Source of the DNA: Helicobacter pylori Shi112
GTDB lineage: Bacteria > Campylobacterota > Campylobacteria > Campylobacterales > Helicobacteraceae
Direction: 5' to 3'
DNA length: 64,000 nt
Assembly (NCBI RefSeq): GCF_000277405.1
Contig: NC_017741.1
Span: 558,001-622,000 of the forward strand
Positions within the stretch are counted from its first letter, which is position 1, and every line of letters starts with the position of its first letter. The position numbers and the translations under genes are program-made. The notes beneath the pieces are model-generated. The model had not been told where the DNA came from. It did not search any database and saw only the letters and a list, made by a program, of their open reading frames with translations. Shown piece after piece: positions 11,986 through 23,397 of the stretch.

Positions 11986-12576
11986 ATGGTTTTAAAAAAC
12001 GCTATCGCTCTAACAGGGGGGATAGGCACCGGTAAAAGCACCACCATTAAAATATTAGAATCGCAAGGTTATCAAATTTTAGATGCCGATAAGATCGCCC
12101 ATCAATTATTGCAAGAGCACCGGTTTAAAATCGCCCAACATTTTGGATCAGATATTTTAGAAAAGGACATTTTAAACAGAAAAAAACTTGGCGTTATCGT
12201 GTTTCAAAATGCTAATGAGTTAAAATGGCTAGAGGATTTTTTACACCCCTTAATCCGTGAGCGCATGCTTAAAAAAGCCTATGAATTAGAAAAGAATCAT
12301 CAAGCGTATTTTTTAGACATCCCTTTGTTTTTTGAAGTGGGGGGTAAAAAATGCTATCCTGTGAGTAAGGTGGTTTTAATCTATGCGCCTAGGGCCTTAC
12401 AAATTGAGCGCCTTTTAGAGCGAGACAAACTCAAAGAAGCTGAAATTTTGCAGCGCTTAGCTTGTCAAATGGATATAGAGCAAAAACGCGCCATGAGCGA
12501 TTGCATTATAGACAACAGCTCCAGTTTAAAAGATTTAAATAAGCAAGTTGAACGCTTTTTAAAAACGCTCTTATAA
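11986..12576 (+). CDS. coaE: CoaE, dephospho-CoA kinase
   Basis: CoaE carries out the last step of coenzyme A synthesis, phosphorylating the 3' hydroxyl of dephospho-CoA. The 196-residue protein opens with the P-loop TGGIGTGKST (residues 10-19) and has the family segment LDADKIAHQLL soon after. It continues with FLHPLIRERM and DIPLFFE, both seen in CoaE. The ATG falls one base after the speE stop, so both are probably on one message. With coaBC it is the second CoA-pathway gene in this window. Confidence 0.95.
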   Translation: MVLKNAIALTGGIGTGKSTTIKILESQGYQILDADKIAHQLLQEHRFKIAQHFGSDILEKDILNRKKLGVIVFQNANELKWLEDFLHPLIRERMLKKAYELEKNHQAYFLDIPLFFEVGGKKCYPVSKVVLIYAPRALQIERLLERDKLKEAEILQRLACQMDIEQKRAMSDCIIDNSSSLKDLNKQVERFLKTLL

Positions 12577-12634
12577 GCTCGTTTTGTATCTAAGCATGTT
12601 AAACTACCATTAAATTTTTTGTAAGGCTAAAAAC

Positions 12635-13996
12635 ATGATCACTTTAAAACAAGCCCTTTCTTTATCCCAAGATGAATTAGAAACCCTTAAAAACGAAATT
12701 GACGCTAAGGTTAGAGCTTCAGATTTGAACGCTTATATTAAAGCCCCTAGCCTTAATGGCACTAGCGCTAAAGGGGTGCCAATCCTTATTAAAGACAATA
12801 TCAGTGTTAAGGGGTGGGAAGTTACTTGCTCTAGTAAGATTTTAGAAGGCTATATCGCTCCTTATCATGCGAGCGTGATTGAAAACTTGCACCAAAACAG
12901 CATGGCAGGGTTTGGGCTTTCTAACATGGACGAGTTTGCGATGGGAAGCACCACGGAGTCTAGTTGCTATGGGATCACTAAAAACCCACGAGATAAAAAC
13001 AGAGTGCCTGGAGGGAGTAGCGGAGGAAGCGCAGCAGCTGTGGCTGGCGGCTTAGCGGTGGCGGCTTTAGGGAGCGATACGGGCGGGTCTATCAGGCAGC
13101 CGGCGAGCTATTGCGGGTGCGTGGGGTTAAAGCCCACTTATGGGAGAGTGAGCCGTTATGGTTTGATTGCGTATTGTTCTAGTTTTGATCAAATCGGGCC
13201 TATCACGCAAAATGTAGAAGACGCTTCTATTTTATTTGACGCAATTAGCGGGCATGATAGCAAGGACTCCACGAGCGCAAATCTCAAACCCACGCAAACC
13301 TTTAAAAACCTTAACAGAGAAAAACGCTTTAAGATCGCTATCTTAAGAGATCACATTAAAGATGCGAGCAATGAAGTGCAACTCGCTTATGAAAACACCC
13401 TTAAAGCCTTGAAAGAAATGGGGCATGAGATTGTGGAAAAAAGGATGTTGGATTCGCATTATCAAATCTCTATCTATTATATTATCAGCATGGCTGAAGC
13501 GAGTTCGAATCTGGCCAGATTTGATGGGGTGCGTTATGGGAGGAGGGCTCAAAATATTAAAGACTTGAAAGAATTGTATCTCAAAAGCCGCAGTGAAGGT
13601 TTTGGCGATGAGGTGAAACGGCGCATCATGTTAGGGAATTTTGTCTTAAGCAGCGGGTATTATGACGCTTATTATTTGAAAGCCCAGCAAATGCGTTTGA
13701 TGATTAAAGAGCAATACAACAAGATTTTTGAAGAAGTGGATTTGATTTTCACCCCTGTAGCTCCCACGAGTGCCCATTTATTCAATTACCATGCAAGCCC
13801 TTTAGAAATGTATTTGAGCGATATTTACACGATTGGGGCGAATTTGAGCGGTTTGCCGGCCCTTTCTTTACCGGTCGCTAAAGATCCTTTAGGCTTGCCT
13901 ATAGGGATGCAATTCATTGCTAAGGCTTTTGATGAGCAAAGCCTTTTAGATGTTTCTTACGCTTTAGAGCAAGAATTAGATTTAAAATTAGATTAA
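12635..13996 (+). CDS. gatA: GatA, Asp-tRNA(Asn)/Glu-tRNA(Gln) amidotransferase subunit A
   Basis: GatA is the glutaminase-amidase subunit of the GatCAB complex, which corrects mischarged Glu-tRNA(Gln) and Asp-tRNA(Asn). H. pylori lacks direct glutaminyl- and asparaginyl-tRNA synthetases, so this route is essential. The amidase-signature Ser-cisSer-Lys triad is visible as K53 (ILIKDN), S128 (GGSSGGS) and S152 (DTGGSIRQP). The 453-residue length is usual. Its stop is 9 bp before the guaB ATG, suggesting co-transcription with guaB. Confidence 0.97.
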   Translation: MITLKQALSLSQDELETLKNEIDAKVRASDLNAYIKAPSLNGTSAKGVPILIKDNISVKGWEVTCSSKILEGYIAPYHASVIENLHQNSMAGFGLSNMDEFAMGSTTESSCYGITKNPRDKNRVPGGSSGGSAAAVAGGLAVAALGSDTGGSIRQPASYCGCVGLKPTYGRVSRYGLIAYCSSFDQIGPITQNVEDASILFDAISGHDSKDSTSANLKPTQTFKNLNREKRFKIAILRDHIKDASNEVQLAYENTLKALKEMGHEIVEKRMLDSHYQISIYYIISMAEASSNLARFDGVRYGRRAQNIKDLKELYLKSRSEGFGDEVKRRIMLGNFVLSSGYYDAYYLKAQQMRLMIKEQYNKIFEEVDLIFTPVAPTSAHLFNYHASPLEMYLSDIYTIGANLSGLPALSLPVAKDPLGLPIGMQFIAKAFDEQSLLDVSYALEQELDLKLD

Positions 13997-14002
13997 GGAT
14001 AG

Positions 14003-15451
<1,449 letters not shown>

Positions 15452-15480
15452 ATTTTAAAAGAAAATAAGACAAATCGTTA

Positions 15481-15514
15481 AAAAACTCGTTAAAAAGCTT
15501 GGTTTAATGAGTTT
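15481..15514 (+). terminator. Rho-independent terminator after guaB
   Basis: AAAACTCGTTAAA (15481-15493) pairs with TTTAATGAGTTTT (15502-15514) with one G-U pair and an eight-base loop. The descending arm runs into a T-run, as expected for a terminator between guaB and atpB. Confidence 0.7.
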
Positions 15515-15528
15515 TTAAAACTTAATTG

Positions 15529-15534
15529 CTACAA
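15529..15534 (+). promoter_or_regulatory. Extended -10 promoter of atpB
   Basis: TGCTACAAT just upstream of atpB is an extended -10 element. It sits after the guaB terminator and gives a leader of roughly 30 nt. Confidence 0.55.
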
Positions 15535-15572
15535 TTAAGGAAATTTTCAATAAGGCTTAGAGAAACTTTTTC

Positions 15573-16253
15573 ATGGAACACAGAGTATTTACTATTGCTA
15601 ATTTTTTTAGCTCCAATCATGATTTTATCACCGGGTTTTTTGTTGTTTTGACGGCGGTTTTGATGTTTTTAATCTCGCTTGGCGCGTCGCGCAAAATGCA
15701 GATGGTGCCTATGGGTTTGCAGAATGTGTATGAGAGCATCATTAGCGCGATTTTGAGCGTGGCTAAGGATATTATAGGCGAAGAATTAGCCCGCAAATAT
15801 TTCCCACTAGCAGGCACGATCGCTTTGTATGTCTTTTTTTCTAACATGATAGGCATCATTCCTGGTTTTGAATCCCCTACGGCCAGTTGGAGCTTTACAC
15901 TAGTTTTAGCGCTGATTGTGTTTTTTTATTACCATTTTGAAGGCATTAGAGTGCAGGGCTTTTTTAAGTATTTCGCTCATTTTGCAGGTCCTGTGAAATG
16001 GCTCGCCCCTTTCATGTTTCCTATTGAGATTATCTCGCATTTTTCTAGGATTGTGTCTTTATCGTTTCGTTTGTTTGGGAATATCAAGGGCGATGACATG
16101 TTCTTGCTCATCATGCTTTTATTAGTGCCTTGGGCTGTTCCTGTAGCGCCCTTTATGGTCTTGTTTTTTATGGGGATTTTACAAGCTTTTGTTTTTATGA
16201 TCCTCACTTATGTGTATTTGGCAGGGGCTGTTTTAACCGATGAGGGGCATTAA
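15573..16253 (+). CDS. atpB: AtpB, ATP synthase subunit a
   Basis: Subunit a forms the proton half-channels of the F0 motor against the c-ring. The 226 residues hold about five to six membrane helices. The essential arginine lies in the helix reading [10 protein letters not shown], preceded by [11 protein letters not shown], both strongly conserved. Length is normal. It stands alone here: the other atp genes are not in this window, as is usual for Helicobacter, where atpB is unlinked. It has its own extended -10 promoter, and a hairpin follows at 16315-16360. Confidence 0.96.
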   Translation: MEHRVFTIANFFSSNHDFITGFFVVLTAVLMFLISLGASRKMQMVPMGLQNVYESIISAILSVAKDIIGEELARKYFPLAGTIALYVFFSNMIGIIPGFESPTASWSFTLVLALIVFFYYHFEGIRVQGFFKYFAHFAGPVKWLAPFMFPIEIISHFSRIVSLSFRLFGNIKGDDMFLLIMLLLVPWAVPVAPFMVLFFMGILQAFVFMILTYVYLAGAVLTDEGH

Positions 16254-16314
16254 GCAAAACATTCTTGTTTGGCTTTAATATTGTTTTTTAAAACTTTGTT
16301 TTATGGTAAAGCTT

Positions 16315-16360
16315 AAAAGGATAGGGGGGTGATTTTGAAACCATGCTCCCCTTATCTTTT
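16315..16360 (+). terminator. Hairpin downstream of atpB
   Basis: GATA-GGGG near 16320-16329 pairs with CCCC-TTATC at 16347-16356, flanked by AAAA and TTTT, so the stem ends in a U-run. This is the likely atpB terminator. Its loop shares the bases TTTTGAAA with the hairpin at 7897-7937. The rest of the 317-bp gap up to 16570 is AT-rich and should hold the promoter of the RNA-binding protein gene, but no clear -10 box stands out. Confidence 0.6.
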
Positions 16361-16570
16361 GTGCTTTTTAAAATTACCGCTTGCTTGTGTAAGTTCTATT
16401 TTATTATCAATACCCAATTTTAATAGCTTTTATAATTTTTTAAGCAATCATTAGATAAAATTCACCATACTTCTGTTTTGGATGTGTTTGGGTTTTAGAA
16501 GTGCTACTTTTTTATAACTTTTTCATATTCTTATGGGTATGTTGTTATTTTTTTACCGGAGAATTTTATC

Positions 16571-16819
16571 TTGAAAAACATTTATGTAGGGAATTTGGTT
16601 TATAGTGCTACCAGCGAGCAAGTTAAGGAGCTTTTCAGTCAATTTGGCAAAGTTTTTAATGTCAAGCTGATTTATGATAGAGAAACGAAGAAACCTAAAG
16701 GTTTTGGCTTTGTAGAAATGCAAGAAGAGGGCGTTAGTGAAGCGATTGCTAAATTAGACAATACGGATTTTATGGGCAGAACGATTAGGGTAACTGAAGC
16801 TAATCCTAAAAAGTTTTAG
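16571..16819 (+). CDS. RRM-type RNA-binding protein
   Basis: This 82-residue protein is a single RNA-recognition motif. It has RNP2 at its start (NIYVGNLVY) and RNP1 at residues 45-52 (KGFGFVEM), the aromatic residues that stack on RNA bases. It resembles the small RRM proteins of cyanobacteria and epsilonproteobacteria. In H. pylori, which lacks Hfq, such a protein is a candidate RNA chaperone, but that is inference. The start is TTG at 16571 with GGAG nine bases upstream. A perfect 11-bp hairpin follows the stop. Confidence 0.9.
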   Translation: MKNIYVGNLVYSATSEQVKELFSQFGKVFNVKLIYDRETKKPKGFGFVEMQEEGVSEAIAKLDNTDFMGRTIRVTEANPKKF

Positions 16820-16821
16820 TA

Positions 16822-16846
16822 GCATTAGAAAATAATTTTCTAATGC
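16822..16846 (+). terminator. Perfect hairpin after the RRM gene
   Basis: An 11-bp perfect inverted repeat (16822-16832 and 16836-16846) with a three-base TAA loop begins three bases after the stop. The T-rich half lies in the stem and no U-run follows, so it may act as a terminator or as a 3'-end stabiliser. Confidence 0.55.
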
Positions 16847-16887
16847 ACTTCCATTCTCTTGATGCGTCTTAATTGCGCATAGAAGCT

Positions 16888-16907
16888 AAAAGGGGTTAAA
16901 CCCTTTT
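16888..16907. terminator. Bidirectional terminator between converging genes
   Basis: AAAAGGG (16888-16894) pairs with CCCTTTT (16901-16907) across a six-base loop. A-run and T-run flank both sides, so it can end transcription from the RRM gene (+) and from the glycosyltransferase gene (-). Confidence 0.6.
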
Positions 16908-17020
16908 AAAATCCATTTAAAATTTTAATCCATTTTTAAAGGCGATTAAAAACCAATTTTATTCTAATCAAATGGGAGCAATTGACGCTTTAAAACGCTC
17001 TTTAGTATGTTTATTATTGG

Positions 17021-17842
17021 CTATACAAACTGCCAATATTTCAAATATTTAAAATGGAGTTTTCTCATTAAGGCGATTTTAGGGCTATAGGGTTCTTCTT
17101 TTCGCGCTATCGTAGAGATTTGCTCATCATCAGCGATCACAAAAGGTTGTAACACCAAATTTTTCACGCCATGGATAAAAGTAGCGTCCATTATCGTATC
17201 CACAGGAACAACCCATTTTCGGCTGCATTTTTTAAAAACTTTGGCAATCTTGGGCGTGATCACATAGCCTTGCGTCCCCACCCCATGACTATAAGCTTTA
17301 ATGATGCCCACACGCTCTTGTATCTCGTGGTTTTTGTGGTTCAATGGCTCACTTCTTACACTGGCATCATACAACAAATGCATCAAACGCGCATAGCCTA
17401 GTTCTTGGATGTGTTTTTCTAAAAAATCCAATCCCTCTTTAAAATTCTCTTTCAAGGTTATATCGTCTTCTAAAATACAAACGGGCTCATTTAACTCTAT
17501 GCATTTTTCCCACAAGGAATAATGGCTCGCATAGCACCCAAGCTCCCCCAAGCTCATAAACTTCGCATAGTATTTTAAAGCGTAATAAAACTTAGAAACC
17601 CTACTGATTAGGTTGGTTGTAATCCCCATGTCTTTGATGTTTTGCGTGATGAAATAAGGGTGTAAATGCTTTTTAACTAAGGGGTGCAACTCGCCTTCAA
17701 AAGTTTTAGAATAAATCGCATCAAAAATTTGTGCCTTGTGGTGGGTGGCATTGATATTATGGAGTAAAGTTGTGGTGTCTCTAAAAACTAAACCAAATTG
17801 ATCGCACACTTTTTGATTTAAAGAAATAATAAAAACACGCAA
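17021..17842 (-). CDS. Family 25 LPS glycosyltransferase (beta-1,4-galactosyltransferase type)
   Basis: This 273-residue protein matches the Lex2B/LgtB group of family 25 glycosyltransferases. In H. pylori the enzyme at this locus adds beta-1,4-galactose to make the lactosamine of O-antigen that becomes Lewis antigen. It opens with RVFIISLNQK and carries the acceptor-side stretch LGELGCYASHYSLWEKC, followed by CILEDDI, a DxD-like metal site. Later comes GTQGYVITPKIAK. The start is TTG at 17842 with GGGAG eight bases upstream and a TATACT promoter. A paralogue lies at 35664-36500. No homopolymer tract that could switch it is seen. Confidence 0.88.
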   Translation of the reverse strand: MRVFIISLNQKVCDQFGLVFRDTTTLLHNINATHHKAQIFDAIYSKTFEGELHPLVKKHLHPYFITQNIKDMGITTNLISRVSKFYYALKYYAKFMSLGELGCYASHYSLWEKCIELNEPVCILEDDITLKENFKEGLDFLEKHIQELGYARLMHLLYDASVRSEPLNHKNHEIQERVGIIKAYSHGVGTQGYVITPKIAKVFKKCSRKWVVPVDTIMDATFIHGVKNLVLQPFVIADDEQISTIARKEEPYSPKIALMRKLHFKYLKYWQFV

Positions 17843-17870
17843 AGCTTAAACTCCCATAATTGTTAATAGA

Positions 17871-17876
17871 GTATAT
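17871..17876 (-). promoter_or_regulatory. -10 box of the glycosyltransferase gene
   Basis: TATACT on the minus strand about 30 bases upstream of the TTG start at 17842. It lies after the trxB terminator palindrome, so the gene is likely transcribed separately from trxB. Confidence 0.5.
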
Positions 17877-17977
17877 CGTTTTTAGGCTCTGTTTTACAAT
17901 AAAACTTTGCGAATAAAATCGCATCACGGCTACAAAAAAGCTTTAAAAGATCCAATGAATGTTTGAAGCGAGAACTC

Positions 17978-17999
17978 ATAACCCTAAATTTAGGGTTAT
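17978..17999 (-). terminator. Perfect 22-bp palindrome after trxB
   Basis: An 11-bp stem (ATAACCCTAAA with TTTAGGGTTAT) with essentially no loop other than the central AAATTT starts nine bases past the trxB stop. It probably marks the end of the trxA-trxB message, although no long U-run follows. Confidence 0.5.
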
Positions 18000-18008
18000 A
18001 AGCTTGAT

Positions 18009-18944
18009 TTAATGGTGTTCTAAATAAGAAATCACGCTTAAGGCTGCCGTAGCGCCATCGCTTGCAGCACAAACCACTTGCTTAGGGGCAAAAATGCGAA
18101 TATCTCCTGCTGCAAACAAGCCTTGAACATTCGTTTTCATGGAAAAATCCACGACAATAGAGCCGTATTCATCGCATTTGCATAGCATGGAGCCGTCTTC
18201 TTGTTTCAACACGGCGTTATTCACATCATAACCTACAAAAATAAAAAACCCCGGCACGATTAATTCTCTTGTTTCATTAGTGGCTGTGTTTTTAATGCTT
18301 AAAGAAGACACGCCAGAAGCATCGCCCTTGATTTCTTCTACCACATAAGGGGTTAAAAACTCAATCTTATCATTGTTTTTGGCATGTTCTAAAGTGATAG
18401 GCGCACACCTAAAACCATCTCTTCTGTGGATGAGATAGACTTTTTTGCAGATGTTGGCCAGATAAATCGCCTCTTCTACGGCGGTATCGCCTCCACCAAG
18501 CACCGCTACTTCTTTATTTTTGTAAAAGAAGCCATCGCATGTTGCACAAGTGCTAACGCCTTTACCCCAATATTCTGACTCGCCCTTGATGCCTGTGCGT
18601 TTAGGGCTACCACCGGTAGCGATAATCACGCTATTAGCTTCAAAAGTCTTGCCATCTTCTGCCAAAATAACAAAATGAGAGTCTTTTTTAGAAACCCTTT
18701 GAATAGCGCTCATCTCATGCTTTAAGCCAAAGCGGAAGCACTGCTCCTGCCATGGTTGCATGAAATCCAACCCGCTCACCACTTCCTTAACGCCCGGATA
18801 ATTTTCAATCTCGCTACTGCCAGTGATTTGCCCCCCAGGCATTCCTTTTTCAAATAAAACGGCGTTTTTAACACCGCCTCTAGTGGCATAAAGCCCCGCA
18901 CTCAAACCGGCAGGACCACCTCCAATAATTGCGCAATCTATCAT
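18009..18944 (-). CDS. trxB: TrxB, thioredoxin reductase
   Basis: This FAD enzyme uses NADPH to reduce thioredoxin, which in H. pylori feeds peroxiredoxin (AhpC) and is central to oxidative-stress defence. The 311 residues show the FAD motif [13 protein letters not shown] (8-20), the redox-active CATC (C133, C136), the NADPH motif [10 protein letters not shown] and the terminal FAD motif AAGDI. Length is normal. It lies five bases after trxA on the same strand, so the pair is one operon driven from the promoter upstream of trxA. Confidence 0.97.
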   Translation of the reverse strand: MIDCAIIGGGPAGLSAGLYATRGGVKNAVLFEKGMPGGQITGSSEIENYPGVKEVVSGLDFMQPWQEQCFRFGLKHEMSAIQRVSKKDSHFVILAEDGKTFEANSVIIATGGSPKRTGIKGESEYWGKGVSTCATCDGFFYKNKEVAVLGGGDTAVEEAIYLANICKKVYLIHRRDGFRCAPITLEHAKNNDKIEFLTPYVVEEIKGDASGVSSLSIKNTATNETRELIVPGFFIFVGYDVNNAVLKQEDGSMLCKCDEYGSIVVDFSMKTNVQGLFAAGDIRIFAPKQVVCAASDGATAALSVISYLEHH

Positions 18945-18949
18945 GGCTA

Positions 18950-19270
18950 CTAGCCTAGAAGTTTGTTCAATTGCTCTTTTAAAGCAACTTTAGTTTGCAC
19001 GCCCACCAACTGATGGACGACTTCGCCATCTTTTGTGAATAAAAGCGTAGGAATGCTCCTAATACCAAATTTCGCGCTCAGTTCTTCTTGCTCATCGGTA
19101 TTGACCTTACAGATCTTAGCCTTATCTTCATATTCGCTGGCTAATTCATCAATCACAGGGGATAGCATCTTACAAGGCCCACACCATGGCGCCCAAAAAT
19201 CCACTAACGCAACCCCTTTTTTAATGGTGCTTTCAAAATTTTCTTCAGTTAATTCAATATAGTGACTCAT
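18950..19270 (-). CDS. trxA: TrxA, thioredoxin
   Basis: This 106-residue thioredoxin has the active site WCGPCK (W29, C30, C33) and the conserved cis-proline in SIPT. It reduces protein disulfides and is re-reduced by the TrxB encoded next to it. The ATG has AGGAG just upstream (TAGGAGTAACCA), a strong ribosome-binding site. A TATAAT box lies at 19307-19312. Confidence 0.97.
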   Translation of the reverse strand: MSHYIELTEENFESTIKKGVALVDFWAPWCGPCKMLSPVIDELASEYEDKAKICKVNTDEQEELSAKFGIRSIPTLLFTKDGEVVHQLVGVQTKVALKEQLNKLLG

Positions 19271-19306
19271 TGGTTACTCCTAAATATATGATTTTGATTA
19301 ACGAGA

Positions 19307-19312
19307 ATTATA
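19307..19312 (-). promoter_or_regulatory. -10 box of the trxA-trxB operon
   Basis: TATAAT on the minus strand about 37 bases upstream of the trxA ATG. It falls in the space between trxA and the upstream yraN gene, giving the thioredoxin genes their own promoter. Confidence 0.6.
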
Positions 19313-19358
19313 TTAGCTTAAGAATGTTAATGAAAACGCATTGATTTTGGATAAAAAT

Positions 19359-19703
19359 CTAAAAAGTGATATTTTCTAAAAGCTCAAAATTACCATTTTT
19401 CACAATAAGAGCGTCAATGCAAAAATCGCTATTGGGATCTTTTTGGGACAAATAACAGCGGATCGTTTTAATCATCTTTTTTAATTTGCTTGGCGTGATC
19501 GCATAAATGGGATCAAAATTTTCCCCGCTTTTGACTTCAATGAAATGCAAAACCCCTTTTTTCAAAGCGATAATATCAATTTCGCCAAATTTTGAAAAAA
19601 AGTTCCTCTCCACCATTTCAAAACCCAGCGTTTTTAAAAATTCGCAGGCCTCTTCTTCAGCCTTCAAGCCCTTTGCCCTGTGTTTGTTATTCAAAAAGCG
19701 CAT
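19359..19703 (-). CDS. YraN/UPF0102-family nuclease-like protein
   Basis: This 114-residue protein belongs to the YraN family, small proteins with a Holliday-junction resolvase-like (PD-(D/E)XK) fold. The putative catalytic residues are visible: Glu in the helix [12 protein letters not shown], then GEIDIIAL and HFIEVKS, the Asp-Glu-Lys arrangement. The true substrate is not known for the family; a role in DNA processing is suspected. The start lies right at the hom stop (19703/19704), so it is co-transcribed with hom and uvrC. Confidence 0.85.
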   Translation of the reverse strand: MRFLNNKHRAKGLKAEEEACEFLKTLGFEMVERNFFSKFGEIDIIALKKGVLHFIEVKSGENFDPIYAITPSKLKKMIKTIRCYLSQKDPNSDFCIDALIVKNGNFELLENITF

Positions 19704-20969
19704 TCAATGTTCCAAACGGATCATTTTAGGGGTGTCTAGCACGCTTTTTAGATTTTCAAGCTCTTTAAGGGCGTTTAACATAGATTTTTCGTTGGTGGTG
19801 TGCGTGGAAAATAAGATTTTAGCCTTGTTGGAATGCGGGATTTCTTTTTGTAAAACATTGTTGAGCGAAATATCATTTTGGGCTAAAATCGCGCTAATTT
19901 GAGAAAAAACCCCTTTTTCATCGCTCACCAACAAACGCGCATAATAAGCGCATTGGATCTCTTCTTTGGGTTTTAGGGGGAGTTTTTGAGGGGTTTCAAA
20001 GCCTAGCATTAGAGAGCTTTTTTTCCTTGCGATTTCTATAATATCGCTAATGACCGCACTTGCGGTAGGCTCTCCCCCAGCCCCAGCCCCATAATACAAA
20101 GTCTCGCCCACCTTATCCCCTATAACGCTTATAGCGTTCATCACCCCATCCACTTTAGAGAGCATGCATTCATTTTTAATCATGCTTGGATGCACCCTTA
20201 ATTCAATGCAATCTTGGTGTTTTTTAGCGATGCCTAAAAGTTTAATGCTATAACCAAATTCTTTAGCAAACTCCATGTCGTCTGGCTCTATTTTTTCAAT
20301 GCCTTCAATTAAAATTTCTTCTAATTTCGCATCAATGCCATAGGCTAAAGACGCTAAAATCAATAATTTGTGCGCCGCATCAATGCCTTTAATGTCAAAT
20401 TCAGGGTTTAATTCCGCATAGCCTAAATGTTGGGCGTCTTTCAAAGCGTCCTTAAAGCTCGCTTGATTTTTAAACATTTGGCTTAAAATGTAATTGCTGG
20501 TGCCGTTTAAAATCCCTTTAAAAGAAAGGATGTGATTAGCGCTCAAGCCGTCTTTTAAAGCCTTGATAATAGGGATACCCCCACACACGCTCGCTTCAAA
20601 GCCTATGGGGGTGTTTTTAGCGATTTGTTCTAATTCATAGCGGTGATACGCTAACATGGCTTTATTGGCTGTAACGAAGGCTTTTTGTTTGGCTAAAGTT
20701 TTTTTAGCTAAAAGATAAGGCGCTTCCACCCCACCCATAAGCTCCACGACAATATCAATCTCTTCATCTTCTATCAGGCTTTCTAAATCATTACTGATCT
20801 CAAAAGGGTAGCCTTTGCGCTTTTTCACATCTCGCACCACCGCTTTTTTAATCATGATTTCCACGCCGGCTCTGTCTTTAATGATTTCTTGATTTTCTTG
20901 TAAGATTTTAGCGACCGCGCTCCCCACACACCCTAAACCCACAAGCCCTATATTCAATCTTTTTTTCAT
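19704..20969 (-). CDS. hom: Homoserine dehydrogenase
   Basis: This 421-residue enzyme makes homoserine from aspartate semialdehyde, feeding threonine and methionine. It has the Rossmann motif [13 protein letters not shown] at the N-terminus, the catalytic segment [11 protein letters not shown] and [12 protein letters not shown], and a C-terminal ACT domain (about residues 340-421) that usually binds threonine. The single-domain form, without aspartokinase, is usual for this group. The ATG is 10 bp after the uvrC stop. Confidence 0.96.
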   Translation of the reverse strand: MKKRLNIGLVGLGCVGSAVAKILQENQEIIKDRAGVEIMIKKAVVRDVKKRKGYPFEISNDLESLIEDEEIDIVVELMGGVEAPYLLAKKTLAKQKAFVTANKAMLAYHRYELEQIAKNTPIGFEASVCGGIPIIKALKDGLSANHILSFKGILNGTSNYILSQMFKNQASFKDALKDAQHLGYAELNPEFDIKGIDAAHKLLILASLAYGIDAKLEEILIEGIEKIEPDDMEFAKEFGYSIKLLGIAKKHQDCIELRVHPSMIKNECMLSKVDGVMNAISVIGDKVGETLYYGAGAGGEPTASAVISDIIEIARKKSSLMLGFETPQKLPLKPKEEIQCAYYARLLVSDEKGVFSQISAILAQNDISLNNVLQKEIPHSNKAKILFSTHTTNEKSMLNALKELENLKSVLDTPKMIRLEH

Positions 20970-20979
20970 GTTTTTTCCT

Positions 20980-22764
20980 TTAGATTCGTTTTTTTAAAAC
21001 AGCGTTTTTTTCCTGCTCGCTCGCTTTTTCTATCGCTTCAAAACTCCCAAAATAATCCAACAATTTTTTCACGCTGGCTTCTCCTATACCCTTTTCTTTT
21101 AAAAGAGCGATTTGTTTCATGTTTTTAAGTTTAGTGGATCTATGGAAGTTTATCGCATACCGGTGGCTTTCATCGCGCAATTTTTGCACCCACTGCAAGC
21201 GCTTGTCGCTAGGGAGCAATTTAAAAGTATCGCTAGCGGTGTGGATAATGTCTTTAGCGCCCCCTTTAGAGCGATAAGCTTTAGAATCCCTTTTTTCTTT
21301 AGAAATAGCGATCACTTCTACAAAACTCCCGCTGCTTTTTAAAATTTCTAAAGCGATGTTTAATTGCGCCCTCCCTCCATCGATCACCCACAAATTAGGC
21401 GGCGGCTCTTTGGCAAAGTCTAAAGCCCTTCTGGTGAGCAATTCGCTCATTTGAGTGTATTCATTAGAGCCTTTTAAATGGTAGCGCCGATAGGAGTTTT
21501 TTTGAAATGCATGGTTTTCATACACGACCATTCCCCCCACGCATTGGCTGTTGGCATGGTGGCTTGTGTCAAAGATTTCCACCCTATAAGGCATGCACTC
21601 TAATTTAAAGAGCGATCGCGCTTCTTCTAAAATCAGATCTTCATTAGAGGTTTTTTCCTGGCTAAAAATCTCTTGAGCGTTTTTCATAGCGATTTCTATT
21701 AAAGCGAGCTTATCGCCTTTTTTAGGAATACTAAGAGCGATTTTTTTAGAGTATCGGTGAGAGATAAATTCTTGCAATTCTTTAAGCGTTTCATTAGAAC
21801 AAGCGTTCAATAAGATTTGTTCTGGAATTAAAGGCAAATGCGATTGGTAATGATTGATAATGGCTTGTTTCATCGCTTCATCAGTGTCAAACCCATTGAG
21901 AGAGTGGATTTTTTCAAACGATGAAGAAATGATTTTACCCCTACGCATAAACATTTTCACTAACACCGCCTTATTACCCTTGCCATAAAAAGCAAAAATA
22001 TCCAAATCGTAGAGTTTGGCTAAATCCATGCAAGTGAAAGGGGCGATTTTTTGGATTTTTGCAATCCTGTCCCTATAAATGAGGGCTTCTTCAAAACGCA
22101 AGTTATTAGAAAGGCGCTCCATTTTTAATTCAAGCTCTTTGATGAGTTTGTCTTTATTTTCAATCATTTCTAAACATTCTTTAGCGATTTTCAAATACTC
22201 TTCTTTGGTGATTTTATTCTCGCATGGGGCTTTACAACGCTCTATTTGATAAAACATGCATGCCTTTTTATCTTTGATGCAATTTTTCTTTTGAACTAAC
22301 GGGAGCAATTCATACAAGCTGTCTAAAATATCCTTAGCCCCGCTCGTAAAAGGCCCAAAATATTTAACGCCAGGCTGTTTTAAAATTTTTCGTGTGATTA
22401 AAGGGATAGGGAAATCAGTGGAAAAATCCATGTAAATATAAGGGTAAGTTTTATCGTCTCTTAAAAGAATGTTGTATTTGGGTTTGAGCTGCTTGATTAA
22501 AGAATTTTCTAAAATCAAAGCGTCTTGCTCGTTTTCCACTAAAATGGTTTCTAAAAAAGCGATCTGTTTGACCATCATTTGGATGCGTAAGCTGGTGCGA
22601 TAATTGGGCGTGATTTCATTATTGCGGACAGAAAAATAGCTTTTGATGCGCTTTTTTAAATTTTTCGCCTTACCGATATAGAGTAATTGGTGGTTTTTGT
22701 CAAAATATTGATACACGCCACTGCTATGAGAAAGGTTTTTCAAACTGGACAATAAATCAGCCAT
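20980..22764 (-). CDS. uvrC: UvrC, excinuclease ABC subunit C
   Basis: UvrC makes both cuts around a DNA lesion during nucleotide-excision repair. The 594 residues show the GIY-YIG nuclease domain first (GVYQYF, then [14 protein letters not shown]), a UVR segment near 200, the RNase H-like C-terminal nuclease ([17 protein letters not shown] and [11 protein letters not shown]) and a final helix-hairpin-helix ([16 protein letters not shown]). All expected domains are present. The end (VLKKRI) is short, typical of Helicobacter. It starts one base after the preceding gene's stop, suggesting an operon of unknown gene-uvrC-hom-yraN. Confidence 0.96.
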   Translation of the reverse strand: MADLLSSLKNLSHSSGVYQYFDKNHQLLYIGKAKNLKKRIKSYFSVRNNEITPNYRTSLRIQMMVKQIAFLETILVENEQDALILENSLIKQLKPKYNILLRDDKTYPYIYMDFSTDFPIPLITRKILKQPGVKYFGPFTSGAKDILDSLYELLPLVQKKNCIKDKKACMFYQIERCKAPCENKITKEEYLKIAKECLEMIENKDKLIKELELKMERLSNNLRFEEALIYRDRIAKIQKIAPFTCMDLAKLYDLDIFAFYGKGNKAVLVKMFMRRGKIISSSFEKIHSLNGFDTDEAMKQAIINHYQSHLPLIPEQILLNACSNETLKELQEFISHRYSKKIALSIPKKGDKLALIEIAMKNAQEIFSQEKTSNEDLILEEARSLFKLECMPYRVEIFDTSHHANSQCVGGMVVYENHAFQKNSYRRYHLKGSNEYTQMSELLTRRALDFAKEPPPNLWVIDGGRAQLNIALEILKSSGSFVEVIAISKEKRDSKAYRSKGGAKDIIHTASDTFKLLPSDKRLQWVQKLRDESHRYAINFHRSTKLKNMKQIALLKEKGIGEASVKKLLDYFGSFEAIEKASEQEKNAVLKKRI

Positions 22765-23226
22765 TCATTCCTCAAAAAAACTTCGTTGGTAGTGGATCAA
22801 AGCGCGCGCTTTTTCAAAACATTCATGCAAACGAGCGTCTTTAATGGGGTTATGGAACAACCCTAAAGCGCTAGGGCGATAAAAACGGGCTTGTTTTTTA
22901 ATGGGGGCATAAAAATTGGCTTTTTCTAAGGAATCTTTAGGCACATAGCCTAAAATTTCTAACCCATTCAACCCGTCAAACCCATAAGCATGCCCTTGCG
23001 CGTTTAAAAAATGGCTGATTTCTTTAGCGAATCGCTGGTTAAATTCTTTAGAAGCCCAAAGATCTTTAAACGCAAAAAGCAATTTAGAGTCTTTTATGAA
23101 GATAAAAAGCAAATTTTCTTGTAAACTTAAAGGCATAAAAACCTTAAGCTTTTTGAGTTTCAAAAGAGTTTCAAGCTTTTTATAAGACTTTTTTTGAATG
23201 AGTAAGGAGAAAATATTTTGTTCCAT
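22765..23226 (-). CDS. Conserved hypothetical protein upstream of uvrC
   Basis: This 153-residue protein has no signal peptide or membrane helix. Its N-terminal third is rich in leucine and lysine, and the C-terminal half has several aromatic and histidine residues (YRPSALGLFHNPIKDARLHECFEKA). I do not recognise the family. It abuts uvrC with no gap, so it is probably translated with it. Its ATG overlaps the TTG start of the divergent small lipoprotein gene by nine bases, which is unusual and means the two must share a control region inside each other's 5' end. Confidence 0.75.
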   Translation of the reverse strand: MEQNIFSLLIQKKSYKKLETLLKLKKLKVFMPLSLQENLLFIFIKDSKLLFAFKDLWASKEFNQRFAKEISHFLNAQGHAYGFDGLNGLEILGYVPKDSLEKANFYAPIKKQARFYRPSALGLFHNPIKDARLHECFEKARALIHYQRSFFEE

Positions 23227-23397
23227 AAACTGATCTTAACATGCTTTTTAACGCTTGTAGCAATAACGATTCAAGCTTGCGGCTATAAAGCCCCCCCATT
23301 CAATGAAAAACCCGCTAAAAAAACTTCAAACAGCTCTAATTCTTCTATGCAAACGCCCACCAACAACACCACGCCAGAATTTTTAAATCAGCCTTAA
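23218..23397 (+). CDS. Small LptM-like lipoprotein (59 residues)
   Basis: A short frame with TTG start at 23218 and stop TAA 23395-23397 has a near-perfect ribosome-binding site AAGGAG at 23204-23209, eight bases upstream. The product has a basic-hydrophobic signal ending IQAC (Cys21), followed by CGYKAPPF. This matches the CGxKGPL hallmark of LptM (YifL), a tiny lipoprotein that helps LptD mature in other bacteria. The tail is Asn/Thr/Ser-rich. A hairpin terminator follows at once. The lipoprotein call is strong; the LptM role is inferred from the motif only. Confidence 0.75.
   Translation: MFHKLILTCFLTLVAITIQACGYKAPPFNEKPAKKTSNSSNSSMQTPTNNTTPEFLNQP

Noticed and set aside
17863-18072. 69-residue frame overlapping the end of trxB
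   Set aside because: Out-of-frame reading of trxB 3' sequence and the palindrome downstream; no supporting start signal.
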